Below are positions 34,225 to 43,660 of a DNA stretch of 64,000 nucleotides, in pieces; the stretch's first letter is position 1; every line of letters starts with the position of its first letter. The DNA is from Tectiglobus sp965223355. Lineage in GTDB: Bacteria > Pseudomonadota > Alphaproteobacteria > Rhizobiales > Hyphomicrobiaceae. The stretch lies in contig CBDCWE010000003.1 of NCBI GenBank assembly GCA_965223355.1, positions 4,960,001 to 5,024,000 on the forward strand, read 5' to 3'. The notes below the pieces were generated by a model that was not told where the DNA came from, made no database searches, and was given only the letters and a program-made list of their open reading frames with translations. The position numbers and the translations under genes are program-made.

Positions 34225-36552
34225 TCATACCTGCGTGATCGTGGCCGCAGTGATGGCTTGGCCTAGTGCCAGACCGCCGTCATTGGCTGGCACTTGCTTG
34301 TGGGTCAATACGTGAAGGCCGTGGCCTGTCAGTTTGTCAAACAGCCCGTCGGCGAGGATCTGATTCTGCATCACGCCGCCGGAGAGGACGATGCGCTTCG
34401 TATTGTGGGTTGCGGCAATTGACCGGGCCGCTTCTACAATTGATGCAATCAGGCTCCAATGGAAGCGAGCCGCGATGTGCCCGCATTCAACGCCTGCCTT
34501 GAGATCGCGAATGAGAGCTGCCCACATGGGTTCCCATGAGAAAATGTAGTGATCGTTGATCGCGGTGTTTGCCACGTAACCGCATTCGTCCTTCATGTAG
34601 GGCCGAGCCAAAGCCTCCAATAACATGCCGGTCTGGCCCTCAAAACTTTGGCTGGAAACGCAGAATCCCAAGATCGCGGCCGCTGCATCAAACAGGCGGC
34701 CGGCCGACGATGCCAAGGGGCAGTTTATGCCGCCCGTAATTGCCTGATGAACAATTCCGAGTTGCTTGGTTTTGAGGAATTCGGCCAAAGCCAATCCTTC
34801 GAGCAGGGCCATATAGTCAGGCCCGAAGGCAGTATGCAGGTGAGCCACGGCATTACGCCAAGGTTCGCGCATGGCGAATTCACCACCTGGTAGTGCAATC
34901 GGCAAAAAATGTCCCACCCGCTCGTAATCTCGATAACCTCCGACCAGAAGCTCGCCCCCCCACACTGTTCCATCTGCGCCAAGTCCGAGACCGTCCAGGA
35001 TGATACCGACAGCGAGGTCGTCGTCCGGTGAGACAAGATTGTCTGCGAGGCAGGCCGACATATGTGCATGGTGGTGCTGAATTCTTACAATTCGGGCGTC
35101 CCAATCCTGAGCAAGCTTTTCACCCCATCTCGTGGACAGATAGTCCGGGTGCTGATCCACGGCGATAACTGTTGGGGTGAAGTCAAAAGCCTCGCGATAG
35201 AGTTCCATCGAATTGCGGTAGTCGGAATAGACAGCGGCATCCTCAAGGTCGCCGATGTACTGTGAGACAATGGCTTGGCCATGCCGCAAAAGGCAGAATG
35301 TAGATTTGAGCTCTCCTCCCATAGCGAGTACGTCGGGCACGTCATGAAACGCCTCAGCCAGTCGTACTGGCTGGGGAGCAAGGCCGCGGGCGCGGCGCAA
35401 AACTGCCGGCCCCGAAACGTCCAGGCGCATCACTGAGTCGTCGAGACGATTGATGATCTTTCGGTCATGGGTGAGCCACATGTCGGCGACGGATGCAAGG
35501 CGAGCCCGGGCGTCGGCGTTGCTGGTAACCTGCGGTTCGTCAGAGAGGTTTCCCGATGTCATGACGATCGGCGCATCGAGTTCGCGCATCAGGAGATGGT
35601 GCAGCGGTGTGTAGGGGAGCATGATCCCAATGCGATCCTGGCCGGGCGCAACGCTCGCAGCAAGACCATTATCTGCAATGGCATCGAGAAGAACAATCGG
35701 CGCGGCGATCGATGTCAGCAGTTCGGCTTCGTCATCGTCGATATGCGAGTAACTTCGCACGGCCTCGAGATCGCGCATCATCAACGCCAGCGGCTTGTCC
35801 GGTCTGCGCTTTCGTCGCCGCAATTCACCGACAACGGTCTCATTGGTTGCATCGCAGGCCAGATGAAAACCGCCGATGCCCTTGATGGCGATGATAGCTC
35901 CTTCCCTGATCTGTTTCACGGTTTGCCGAAGTGGATCGTCACAAGCGATGGGGCCATGATGGTCTTCCAGCCAGATGTTAGGCCCGCAAACAGGACATGC
36001 ATTTGGCTGTGCATGGAAGCGTCTGTTTTCAGGACTGTCATATTCGCTCTGACACTGCGAACACATTGTGAAATCAGCCATCGACGTCAGCGCCCGGTCG
36101 TAGGGAATTCCCGTCACGATCGAAAGGCGCGGACCGCAATGGGTGCAATTCGTGAACGGGTAGCGATAGCGGCGGTCGTGCGGGGAAAAAACTTCGTCGA
36201 TACATGCCCGGCAGGTTGCAGCGTCGGCGACTATGCCCGTGGCAACGGCCCCCACACGGCTTTGCGCAATCCGAAATGGCGGTCTCGCCGGCCTGCCGGA
36301 AAGGTTCTCGACAGAGATGCCATCGATGCGCGACAGCGGCGGTGCATCAGGCTTGATCGATTTGACGAAAGCATCGAGTTCACTCTCAGGACCCCAGACT
36401 TCGATCGTGACGCCCTGGCTGTCGTTCAGGACGTGACCAGCCAGCCCGAGTTCGCTTGCCAGGCGCCAGATGTAGGGGCGAAAGCCGACGCCCTGCACGA
36501 GCCCTGAAATACGGACAATGCGCCCAGCATGTTCTGGTCGTACTGCGGCCAT
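34225..36552 (-). CDS. hypF: Hydrogenase maturation carbamoyltransferase HypF
   Basis: 775 residues from ATG 36552 (MAAVRPEHAGRIVRISG). It converts carbamoyl phosphate to carbamoyl-AMP and transfers the carbamoyl group to the HypE C-terminal Cys, the source of the CN ligands. Domains in order: acylphosphatase (GLVQGVGFRPYIWRLA), two zinc fingers (CRACIDEV, CTHCGPR, CSQCQSEY, CPVCGPN), a YrdC-like domain and a Kae1-like domain (HHHAHMSACLAD). A GTG at 36576 inside the repeat is in frame. A 66-bp R3 element lies 8 bp upstream of the ATG, so coupling to hupV has been disrupted. Confidence 0.95.
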   Translation of the reverse strand: MAAVRPEHAGRIVRISGLVQGVGFRPYIWRLASELGLAGHVLNDSQGVTIEVWGPESELDAFVKSIKPDAPPLSRIDGISVENLSGRPARPPFRIAQSRVGAVATGIVADAATCRACIDEVFSPHDRRYRYPFTNCTHCGPRLSIVTGIPYDRALTSMADFTMCSQCQSEYDSPENRRFHAQPNACPVCGPNIWLEDHHGPIACDDPLRQTVKQIREGAIIAIKGIGGFHLACDATNETVVGELRRRKRRPDKPLALMMRDLEAVRSYSHIDDDEAELLTSIAAPIVLLDAIADNGLAASVAPGQDRIGIMLPYTPLHHLLMRELDAPIVMTSGNLSDEPQVTSNADARARLASVADMWLTHDRKIINRLDDSVMRLDVSGPAVLRRARGLAPQPVRLAEAFHDVPDVLAMGGELKSTFCLLRHGQAIVSQYIGDLEDAAVYSDYRNSMELYREAFDFTPTVIAVDQHPDYLSTRWGEKLAQDWDARIVRIQHHHAHMSACLADNLVSPDDDLAVGIILDGLGLGADGTVWGGELLVGGYRDYERVGHFLPIALPGGEFAMREPWRNAVAHLHTAFGPDYMALLEGLALAEFLKTKQLGIVHQAITGGINCPLASSAGRLFDAAAAILGFCVSSQSFEGQTGMLLEALARPYMKDECGYVANTAINDHYIFSWEPMWAALIRDLKAGVECGHIAARFHWSLIASIVEAARSIAATHNTKRIVLSGGVMQNQILADGLFDKLTGHGLHVLTHKQVPANDGGLALGQAITAATITQV

Positions 36553-36559
36553 GGCACGG

Positions 36560-36625
36560 CTAGTGGTCTCAATCACTTAAATTGGCGCATCTGAATACGC
36601 CATTATAAGTGATTGAGACCCCTAG
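36560..36625. repeat. R3 element, 66-bp short copy between hupV and hypF
   Basis: CTAG (36560-36563), then TGGTCTCAATCACTTAAATT, a short centre, and the complement ending TGATTGAGACCC, then CTAG (36622-36625). It is practically only the two terminal inverted repeats, able to fold into one long hairpin. The right CTAG contains the hupV stop codon. Removing the insert would leave the hypF ATG 8 bp after the hupV stop. Confidence 0.9.
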
Positions 36626-38073
36626 TGCACCGTGCAAACAAGGCACGGATCAAACGAGCGTACGATGTGCTGAACAGCAACCGGCTCGATTTCTCCAGGG
36701 CGGATGGGGGCGCCCTCAAGCGCGCGTTCAAGTGCTCCCGGATTGCCGTCTGCATCACGCGGTGAGAAGTTCCAGGTTGTCGGCGCGATGATCTGATAGT
36801 TGGCGATCTTGCCAGCCTCGACCCTGATCCAGTGTCCGAGCGAGCCGCGAGCGGCCTCCGTCAATCCGATGCCTGTTACATCATCGGGCGTTCGGGCATG
36901 TCGGCAGAATGGTTGGTCGGGTTCCAGTTCTCGCACCCAGTGCTCCATCGCGACAACCACCAAAGCGATCTCCAACAGTCGGGCAACGACACGTGCATGC
37001 ACATTTCCGTGCCCACCCTTGATCAAATCAAGGATGAGTGGATGTTGAGCAACGGCCTGACGGGCAAGCGCGCCAACCTCGATCACCTCGCCGTCGAGCC
37101 GAGGAGCTTTGCACCAGGTGTAGCCGTCGCTCTGGTCTGCATCAGGTCTTGTTTCGCCATCGATCGGTTTGCGCCGGGGCGCTGAGTCAACGTACCAGGC
37201 ATGGCTAGAGTCCTCAGCAATCAATTCGGCATCGAACTCGCTGACGGTCCCGCGACGGAAGATCCCGCGAGCGAACAACGGTGTGCCGTCTCCACCGTAG
37301 GCACCATAGCTCAGAAATCGCTCGCCCGCGCGCCCAAGGTCACCCAGGTTCAAGTGTCGTGATATGCTGAGGAAGTGACGGAAGTCGCTGCTGACTGCGT
37401 GCTGCTCATCAGCCCAGGCAACCAGCTCGTCGCAAGATGAAAGTCCGATAATGCGCTCCAATTCATCGCCAAACAGTGTCCGCTGAAGAAAACCGCGGAA
37501 CGCGGTGAGGATGCCAGCCATGCGCGCCACTTCGTTGCCCGTGATCGCTCGGGTCGAACCTCCCGGACGAATGCCCAGAGTGTGTGGCCACTTCCCGGTC
37601 AGTATCCCCATCACGTGCATGAACTGGGCCCGTGCCGGCAAGACCTCCTGACTGGCCCTTCCCTTTATGGCCTGAAAGCGAGCGACGGCGGCATCGTGCC
37701 AACGCTCTTCGGCATAAACCTCGCGGGCGAAGTCCGGCATGAAGAATAGATAGAAATGGGTCAAGTGATCGGCAACGTTTTCGGCAGCGTGAACCAGGTT
37801 GACCGAATGGCGACCGTTGCTCGGCATTGATATTCCTTGTGCATTGGCCAGCGCTTGAGCTGCGGCAACGGACTGCGAGACAGAGCAGATACCGCAGATC
37901 CTGGGTGCGAAGACGAGCGCGTCATCAGGCGCCTTGCCAACCAGTATCCTCTCGAAGCCCCGATAAAGCGGGGAGGTGACATGCGCCTGGCGGACGTACC
38001 CGTCCGAGACATCGAGTTTGACCTCAAGGTCACCCTCCACCCGATTGAAGGGCCCGACAACAAGGCGGCTCAT
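36622..38073 (-). CDS. hupV: H2-sensing regulatory hydrogenase, large subunit
   Basis: 483 residues from ATG 38073, overlapping the hupU stop by 4 bp. Nickel-ligand motifs are RICGICSVSQS (N-terminal) and DPCLVCTVH at the very end. The chain stops directly at the final His, with no C-terminal extension to be cut off. Known: this is typical of HupV/HoxC sensors, which need no maturation protease. With HupU it forms the cytoplasmic H2 sensor that controls HupT. The stop TAG lies within the CTAG of the R3 short copy. Confidence 0.94.
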   Translation of the reverse strand: MSRLVVGPFNRVEGDLEVKLDVSDGYVRQAHVTSPLYRGFERILVGKAPDDALVFAPRICGICSVSQSVAAAQALANAQGISMPSNGRHSVNLVHAAENVADHLTHFYLFFMPDFAREVYAEERWHDAAVARFQAIKGRASQEVLPARAQFMHVMGILTGKWPHTLGIRPGGSTRAITGNEVARMAGILTAFRGFLQRTLFGDELERIIGLSSCDELVAWADEQHAVSSDFRHFLSISRHLNLGDLGRAGERFLSYGAYGGDGTPLFARGIFRRGTVSEFDAELIAEDSSHAWYVDSAPRRKPIDGETRPDADQSDGYTWCKAPRLDGEVIEVGALARQAVAQHPLILDLIKGGHGNVHARVVARLLEIALVVVAMEHWVRELEPDQPFCRHARTPDDVTGIGLTEAARGSLGHWIRVEAGKIANYQIIAPTTWNFSPRDADGNPGALERALEGAPIRPGEIEPVAVQHIVRSFDPCLVCTVH

Positions 38074-39107
38074 CCCCGTTTCTTCCTTCTGTCGGCCGGC
38101 GGTTCGGTCAGGTGGGCTGCAACCGCGTTCCTTTTGAGACGTGTCGGCGTGGCTGCCTTTGACAGCGAAGCAAGAGCGACAAACCACGCTTTCGGCATGT
38201 CGGTCGGCAGCCCGATAGGAATGCCGGCGATCTTTGGCGTGCGGGTGAAAGAGTGACCAGGCTCTTCAAATTCAGGCGCCGTGCAATTGATGCAGGGATA
38301 GCCGCCGTCAATGCATGAGCCACTCCCATTCCAGGCGCGAATGTTGCAGTCTGCACGGGCCTGAGTGCCCTTGCAGCCGAGGTTTTCCATCATACACCCA
38401 AGATCGCACAGCGCTTCAGCACTTGCTTTGAACTCATAAAATTCATTGCGTGAGCAGCCGTGATGGACAAGGTGCATGGTGTAAGCGAGTGGCCGGTTCC
38501 ATTCATCAATGTTCGCAGCTGAAAATCGGCCGGACGCGATCTGATGCAACGCTTCGGTCAGCCAATTGGGATGGATAGGACAGCCGGCAATATTGACCAC
38601 CGGCAACCCTGAACGAGAGCGAAAGTCAGCACCCAGCAAACCGCCAGCACGCTCACCATCGTAAGAGAGCCCGCACGCTTCGACCTCGTTGGCACCGGCC
38701 GCTGTGATGCCGCCAAATGCTGCACAACTTCCCACCGCCACGACATGCTGTGCCTGATGGGCAAGGTCCCTGATCCAGTCCATAACCGGTCGGTCGGTTC
38801 CCGACATCATGTGGAAGCGGCCTGTTCCGTTGGGGCCCTGCATAACGGACCCTTCCAGGCATAGGATGTCAAGCGTCTGATGACCATCGCAGATTGCCTG
38901 CATAAGTTCGACAACACCCCGTCCGCTAAGCTCGCTTAGTGATGGATGCCATAGAACTTCAATGTTGGCCGCTTCGAAAGACGTCAGCAAATCCGGCCCT
39001 TCAGCCCCCATAAGCGAGAGCGAGCAGCCGCCACAGCCACCCGACTGCAACCACAAAAGCCGAAATGGTTTCCGGCTGCTCTTTGCCTTCACCGGGTTAC
39101 TTAGCAT
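38070..39107 (-). CDS. hupU: H2-sensing regulatory hydrogenase, small subunit
   Basis: 345 residues. The Fe-S small-subunit pattern begins FRLLWLQSGGCGGCSLSLMG and includes NIAGCPIHPNWL plus Cys residues for three clusters. It has no Tat signal peptide, in contrast to HupS, so it stays in the cytoplasm as expected for the HupUV/HoxBC sensor. The start overlaps the hupT end by 11 bp and its stop overlaps hupV by 4 bp. Confidence 0.94.
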   Translation of the reverse strand: MLSNPVKAKSSRKPFRLLWLQSGGCGGCSLSLMGAEGPDLLTSFEAANIEVLWHPSLSELSGRGVVELMQAICDGHQTLDILCLEGSVMQGPNGTGRFHMMSGTDRPVMDWIRDLAHQAQHVVAVGSCAAFGGITAAGANEVEACGLSYDGERAGGLLGADFRSRSGLPVVNIAGCPIHPNWLTEALHQIASGRFSAANIDEWNRPLAYTMHLVHHGCSRNEFYEFKASAEALCDLGCMMENLGCKGTQARADCNIRAWNGSGSCIDGGYPCINCTAPEFEEPGHSFTRTPKIAGIPIGLPTDMPKAWFVALASLSKAATPTRLKRNAVAAHLTEPPADRRKKRG

Positions 39108-40452
39108 CGGCCGGAATCCTCAAAGTAAAAACCGCCCCATTTGGCAGTTGGTTGGTCGCAGTGAGATCGCCGCCGAGCTTCTGGGCGATGCCGTAACTTA
39201 CGTATAGACCGAGGCCGGTCCCCTGTCCGATGGGCTTAGTCGTGAAGAAGGGCTCGAAAATCTTATCCATATTCTGCAATGGCAGACCGGCACCGTTGTC
39301 TACCACTTCTATCAGGACATCGTCATCGCTTCGCCAACACCGAATGAAAATTTCGGAGTTATCGGTGTCCGCTACGGCATCGACGGCATTCTGGACGAGA
39401 TTGACCAGAACCTGATGCAGCTGTCCCTTGCGGCCGACAACATCAAGGCGTTCCGGCATGTCGAACCGTATCTGAGGCTTGTTTCGCTCTGCCTTGACCA
39501 CCCAGTCAGCCGATGTGCGCACCACTCTTGACAAGTTGAAGTGCTCGACCGGTTCTTCCTGGTTGCTTGAGAACCGCCTGAGGCCCTGAACGATATCGCT
39601 GACCCGATCCGCTCCTTCCGTAGTGCCTTCCAGAAGCGGCCCGATATCCTTCAATATCCTGTCAATCTTCAAGTCTTCTCGAAGTTCCTCCATCTCTCCG
39701 TGCGCACGTCCCGAACGGCACGCATCCAGGAACTCACCGATAGAAGCAGCATACCGTTTCAGGGCATGCATGTTGCCCAGAATAAAACTGATCGGGTTGT
39801 TGAGTTCATGGGCAACCCCGGCAACCAGCCGGCCGAGAGCCGCCATCTTTTCAGAAACGACAAGTTGCTGCTGGGTTTGTTTCAGCCGGTGATGAGCTTC
39901 ATCGAGTTCGCGATAAGCTTTGCGCAGCTCCCCGATCGGACGGCCGACCAGAACCATGCCGACAAGCCGGCCACGACGATCGCGCCGAGTGGTGCAGTTC
40001 ATTGCAAGGGGGGCGGATTGCCCGTCGGCATCGAGAAGCATGAGCTCACAATCGGTGATTTGACCGAGATGCTGAATGCGCGTCTTCAAATCAGTGATGG
40101 ATGTTTCACAGTTCTGAGCAAATACGCTTTCCAGCGGCATCCCTCGCAATTTCGCCTCTGAGAGACCGGTCAGTTCTTCGAGAGCACGGTTGACACGTTG
40201 AATGCGGCACTCGGTATCGCAAACGATCAGCACATCCGTCATGGCCGCCAAAACCGAACTGACGAAGGCCTGCGTTTCTTCTAACCGGGCGTTTTGCGAT
40301 TCAATCTGGGTCTGCGACTGGACCAGGTCGGCGTAGACCTCATCCATCTTCTGGATGACTTCAATCCAGGCGGTCTCGCCGGCGCTCGGCAATTCCTGCG
40401 AATCGGCCCCAATTTGCGGGTCAATCTCATTCTCGCTCGGTTGTGGAGACAT
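39097..40452 (-). CDS. hupT: Sensor histidine kinase HupT
   Basis: A 451-residue soluble kinase without membrane helices. A coiled-coil start (DLVQSQTQIESQNARLEETQ), a PAS domain (residues ~65-170) and HisKA with phospho-acceptor His215 (AGVAHELNNPISFILG) precede an HATPase with NLVQNAVDAVADTDN and GQGTGLGLYVSYGI. Known: HupT interacts with HupUV, and in R. capsulatus it phosphorylates HupR when H2 is absent, switching off hup expression. It lies 11 bp after hupR. Confidence 0.93.
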   Translation of the reverse strand: MSPQPSENEIDPQIGADSQELPSAGETAWIEVIQKMDEVYADLVQSQTQIESQNARLEETQAFVSSVLAAMTDVLIVCDTECRIQRVNRALEELTGLSEAKLRGMPLESVFAQNCETSITDLKTRIQHLGQITDCELMLLDADGQSAPLAMNCTTRRDRRGRLVGMVLVGRPIGELRKAYRELDEAHHRLKQTQQQLVVSEKMAALGRLVAGVAHELNNPISFILGNMHALKRYAASIGEFLDACRSGRAHGEMEELREDLKIDRILKDIGPLLEGTTEGADRVSDIVQGLRRFSSNQEEPVEHFNLSRVVRTSADWVVKAERNKPQIRFDMPERLDVVGRKGQLHQVLVNLVQNAVDAVADTDNSEIFIRCWRSDDDVLIEVVDNGAGLPLQNMDKIFEPFFTTKPIGQGTGLGLYVSYGIAQKLGGDLTATNQLPNGAVFTLRIPADAK

Positions 40453-40463
40453 ATCTTCCGCAA

Positions 40464-41954
40464 TCAGGAGTTTACGACTTTGCGGGCCGGCAGAGGTTTC
40501 ACATTTTCAAGGCCATAGCGCTCCAACTTGCTGCGCAAACCAACACGTGACAAGCCCAGCTCACGGGCAGCCTGCGACTTGTTCCATCGATGGCGTATGA
40601 GGGTTTCCTTGATGATCCGGGATTCAAGGATGCTAATGCGGTCTTTCAAGGTTCCCTCGAATTCAGCGATTGCGTCCATATCATCATCACCCTCGTCGGC
40701 CATGGCCGGTGCCGCACGAAGTATGTGACGTGATAACAGATCAGCGCCCAGCTCCCGGCCGTCGCCACATATGACCAGCATGTGCTGGATTTCATTTTGA
40801 AGCTCGCGGACATTGCCTGGCCAGGAGTAGTTCTGCATGCATGCAATCGCTTCGTCCGATATTCCCGCCACCGATTTGCCGAGCTTTTCCTCTGTCTGCT
40901 TGAGAAGCGCACGTGTCAGCACGGGAATATCTTCGCGGCGATCCTTTAGATCAGGCAGCCGCACGACCATTCCCGCAAGCCGGTAGTAGAAATCGGCGCG
41001 AAAGCGACCGGCCCTGACCTCCTCGTCAAGATCGCGATTTGTTGCAGCAATCACCCGAACATCAACCGAACGGGTCTTGCCGCTGCCGACCGGGCGAATT
41101 TCGCCCTCTTGAAGTACCCGGAGCAGCTTGACCTGAAATGCCGGCGAAACCTCGCCGATTTCATCGAGGAGCACCGTGCCACCACTGGCGCGTTCGAACA
41201 GGCCGACATGATCTTCAACAGCGCCGGTGAAGGCCCCACGCCGATGGCCGAACAATTCACTTTCCAGGAGTTCGTCGGGCAGCGCCCCGCAATTCTCTAC
41301 GACGAATGGCTTGTTCCATCGCAGAGAGCCATAGTGAAGTGCGCGGGCCGCCAACTCCTTGCCCGTGCCTGATGCACCTGTCAGAAGCACCGGCACGTCG
41401 TAGGGCGCCACCTGGCGAAGAGTTTCGCAAACCGCATTCATCGGGCTGTCTTCGGCTCGGATTATTCCATCATCGAAGTCATAGTTCTTACGCAAAGATT
41501 GACGCCGGTCCGTCATCAGCTTCTTGGCTTTCGCCGGCGACATCTTCATTTCGATTGCAAGAAGTTCGTTCTCTCGCTGCAAGGCATAGAGCTGCGTGGC
41601 GTTCTGCAAAGTGAGGATCAACTGATCCGGCTGCCAGGGCTTGGTAATGTATTGATAGATGCCGGCTTCATTAACGCCATCGATTATATCGTGCGCGTCA
41701 GTATAGCCCGAAATGATCATGCGAACGATGTCGGGCCACCGCGCCCGCACGTTCTTGAGAAACTCGACTCCGGTCTGCTCGGGCATGCGCTGATCGCACA
41801 AGACCACCTGCACCCACTCGTTTTCCAGGAACTTTTCGGCTTCGGAGATTGTCGCGGCGGTCCGCACATCAAAGTCATCGTGCAAAATCCGCTGCAATGC
41901 CTCCAACGAGCGTACCTCATCATCGATAATCAGAATGGTCGGCAGTTCAGTCAT
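40464..41954 (-). CDS. hupR: NtrC-type response regulator HupR
   Basis: 496 residues. A receiver domain with phospho-acceptor Asp54 (VVLCDQRMPEQTG) precedes a sigma-54 AAA+ domain with Walker A TGASGTGKELAARAL, intact GAFTGA (RRGAFTGAVEDH) and Walker B GGTVLLDEIGE. A C-terminal Fis-type helix-turn-helix (NKSQAARELGLSRVGLRSKL) follows. Intact GAFTGA shows that it can drive sigma-54 polymerase, which matches the promoter at 56087-56101. Known: HupR/HoxA activates in the unphosphorylated state. It overlaps hypX by 4 bp. Confidence 0.94.
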   Translation of the reverse strand: MTELPTILIIDDEVRSLEALQRILHDDFDVRTAATISEAEKFLENEWVQVVLCDQRMPEQTGVEFLKNVRARWPDIVRMIISGYTDAHDIIDGVNEAGIYQYITKPWQPDQLILTLQNATQLYALQRENELLAIEMKMSPAKAKKLMTDRRQSLRKNYDFDDGIIRAEDSPMNAVCETLRQVAPYDVPVLLTGASGTGKELAARALHYGSLRWNKPFVVENCGALPDELLESELFGHRRGAFTGAVEDHVGLFERASGGTVLLDEIGEVSPAFQVKLLRVLQEGEIRPVGSGKTRSVDVRVIAATNRDLDEEVRAGRFRADFYYRLAGMVVRLPDLKDRREDIPVLTRALLKQTEEKLGKSVAGISDEAIACMQNYSWPGNVRELQNEIQHMLVICGDGRELGADLLSRHILRAAPAMADEGDDDMDAIAEFEGTLKDRISILESRIIKETLIRHRWNKSQAARELGLSRVGLRSKLERYGLENVKPLPARKVVNS

Positions 41955-43657
41955 GATGCAACCTTCCCGGCATGAGCGGCCTCGAGCCGCCTGTCACGAT
42001 GTTTCGCGATCGTTATCGGCGTACGTGACTTGGGGATTTTGTGAACGAAATTGGAGCGCGCGATATGATAGCTCGGATCGAACCCGTAGAAGTTTTTCTT
42101 CATGCGCAGAAGCTCCTCAGACCGATAGGCCGAAAGCGACTTTAGTGCTTCATCGCGGGCCCGCCGCTCGGCCTTGGCCTTGATGCGGCCAATGAGGCTG
42201 TCACAGTTTGCGAGCTCAGCTGCCAACGCTCGGACGGTGGCACAAAATTGGTCGCCATTGCCTTCAAAGGTTCTGTCGGCCAGGCCCAGTTCAAGTGCTT
42301 CGCTCGCGCCGATTGGCAATCTCGCCTCGGTTAGTCTGCGGGCATTTTCGTCACCGGCATGATGAGGCAGCAGATAGGTCCACAGCTCTGATCCGTAAAG
42401 ATTGCCCATGTCCTTGTAGTGAGGGTTGAGTGTCACGCCGCTGCGCAGCCAGACCTCATCGCCAGCGCGCGCGAGGAACACTCCACCTGCTCCGGCATTG
42501 CCGCCAACTGCCGAGATTACCAGTCTGTCGGTCGTTTCAACAATGGATTGGGTAAGGTCGTCGATCGCATTGATATTGCGCCAGGACTCATCTGCGGCAC
42601 TGCTTGCTGCCTCAATGAGGTTCAAGTCGAGCCCGTTGGACCAGAAATCCGGCCCCCCCATGAGAACGAGCACACGTGTCGGGCGGGCAATCGCCGTTCG
42701 GTAGGCCGTCAGCAGCCGCTCGCAGGCATCTGTCCCCATGGCGCCGTTGTAGAATGGAAAATAGAGGTATCCGACGCCAGCCTGCTCCTCGTAAGAGATT
42801 TCTTGATAGCCATCGAGTTCGGGAAGCGGCTGGGTCTGCTCGCAGAATACGCGCGTGGCTGGAAGTTTGATGGCCTGCTTGCTGTTTGCCAGACGGACCC
42901 GACCGATCCAGACGGCGCCATCCACGGTTGCGCGCGCAATTGCCGGGCCGGAACGCGCGATGACGGTGCCGGGCTCATTCGATGCAAGTCCCGAAGCACG
43001 CGATGCATCAAACAGAAAGACCGCTTGGCCGAACAGGCAATCCCTGCAACCCGGCATGCCATCTGCGGACGCGATCTTGCGCAACACCGTTTCAGTCTCG
43101 TCGCGCTGCCAGTCGATGGTCCGATCCGATTGTCTGACGGCGTTACGCCATCGCGGGCGAACATCAGCAAAGGTCTCCAACGGTTCCGGGGCAAAGTCCG
43201 TAGCCCGGAACTTATCGACAGCCTCCAGGACCGCGCTGGCTGCAGCCTGGCTCACCTCATTGCGATAGAGGCTCGATTTCGTGCCCTTGCGCATCGCAAA
43301 CTTGCGATGCGCCCAGATCGGACCGGCGTCTAATTCTTCGACGGCCTGGAGAACCGTGACGCCCCATTCGGTTTCACCCCCAAGTACAGCCCAATCGAGA
43401 GCCGCCGGTCCACGATCGCCGATCGGACCGGGGTGAACGACCAGACAGACGTGGCGTTGCCAAACAGCACGAGGGATTGCGCGCTTCAGGTACGGTGCAA
43501 TAATCAAGTCCGGAGCAAACAGTTCAACCGCTTCCAGAGTAATGCTGTCGTTGATATCGAGCTCCACCGACACGTCATGTCCGAGTGCGCGCAACTCGAC
43601 AAACAGCCGTTGGCTGAGTGAGTTGAACCCATGGCACAAGAGGAGAATGCGCAGCAT
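41951..43657 (-). CDS. hypX: Hydrogenase maturation protein HypX (CO ligand synthesis)
   Basis: 568 residues. The N-terminal formyltransferase-like domain includes HPGPIGDRGPAALDWAVLGG. The C-terminal crotonase-like domain (residues ~290-500) includes VLVLMGGPDFWSNGLDLNLI and ISAVGGNAGAGGVFLARAGD. Known: HypX uses formyl-tetrahydrofolate to make the CO ligand of the NiFe centre and is found where hydrogenase is made in air. Its presence suggests aerobic or microaerobic H2 oxidation. It lies 3 bp after hypE. Confidence 0.92.
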   Translation of the reverse strand: MLRILLLCHGFNSLSQRLFVELRALGHDVSVELDINDSITLEAVELFAPDLIIAPYLKRAIPRAVWQRHVCLVVHPGPIGDRGPAALDWAVLGGETEWGVTVLQAVEELDAGPIWAHRKFAMRKGTKSSLYRNEVSQAAASAVLEAVDKFRATDFAPEPLETFADVRPRWRNAVRQSDRTIDWQRDETETVLRKIASADGMPGCRDCLFGQAVFLFDASRASGLASNEPGTVIARSGPAIARATVDGAVWIGRVRLANSKQAIKLPATRVFCEQTQPLPELDGYQEISYEEQAGVGYLYFPFYNGAMGTDACERLLTAYRTAIARPTRVLVLMGGPDFWSNGLDLNLIEAASSAADESWRNINAIDDLTQSIVETTDRLVISAVGGNAGAGGVFLARAGDEVWLRSGVTLNPHYKDMGNLYGSELWTYLLPHHAGDENARRLTEARLPIGASEALELGLADRTFEGNGDQFCATVRALAAELANCDSLIGRIKAKAERRARDEALKSLSAYRSEELLRMKKNFYGFDPSYHIARSNFVHKIPKSRTPITIAKHRDRRLEAAHAGKVAS

Positions 43658-43660
43658 TGT

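Noticed and set aside
36622..38073. hupV truncated by the R3 insertion
   Set aside because: Regulatory large subunits naturally end at the His of the DPCxxCTVH motif. The missing C-terminal extension is a family feature and not a result of the insertion.
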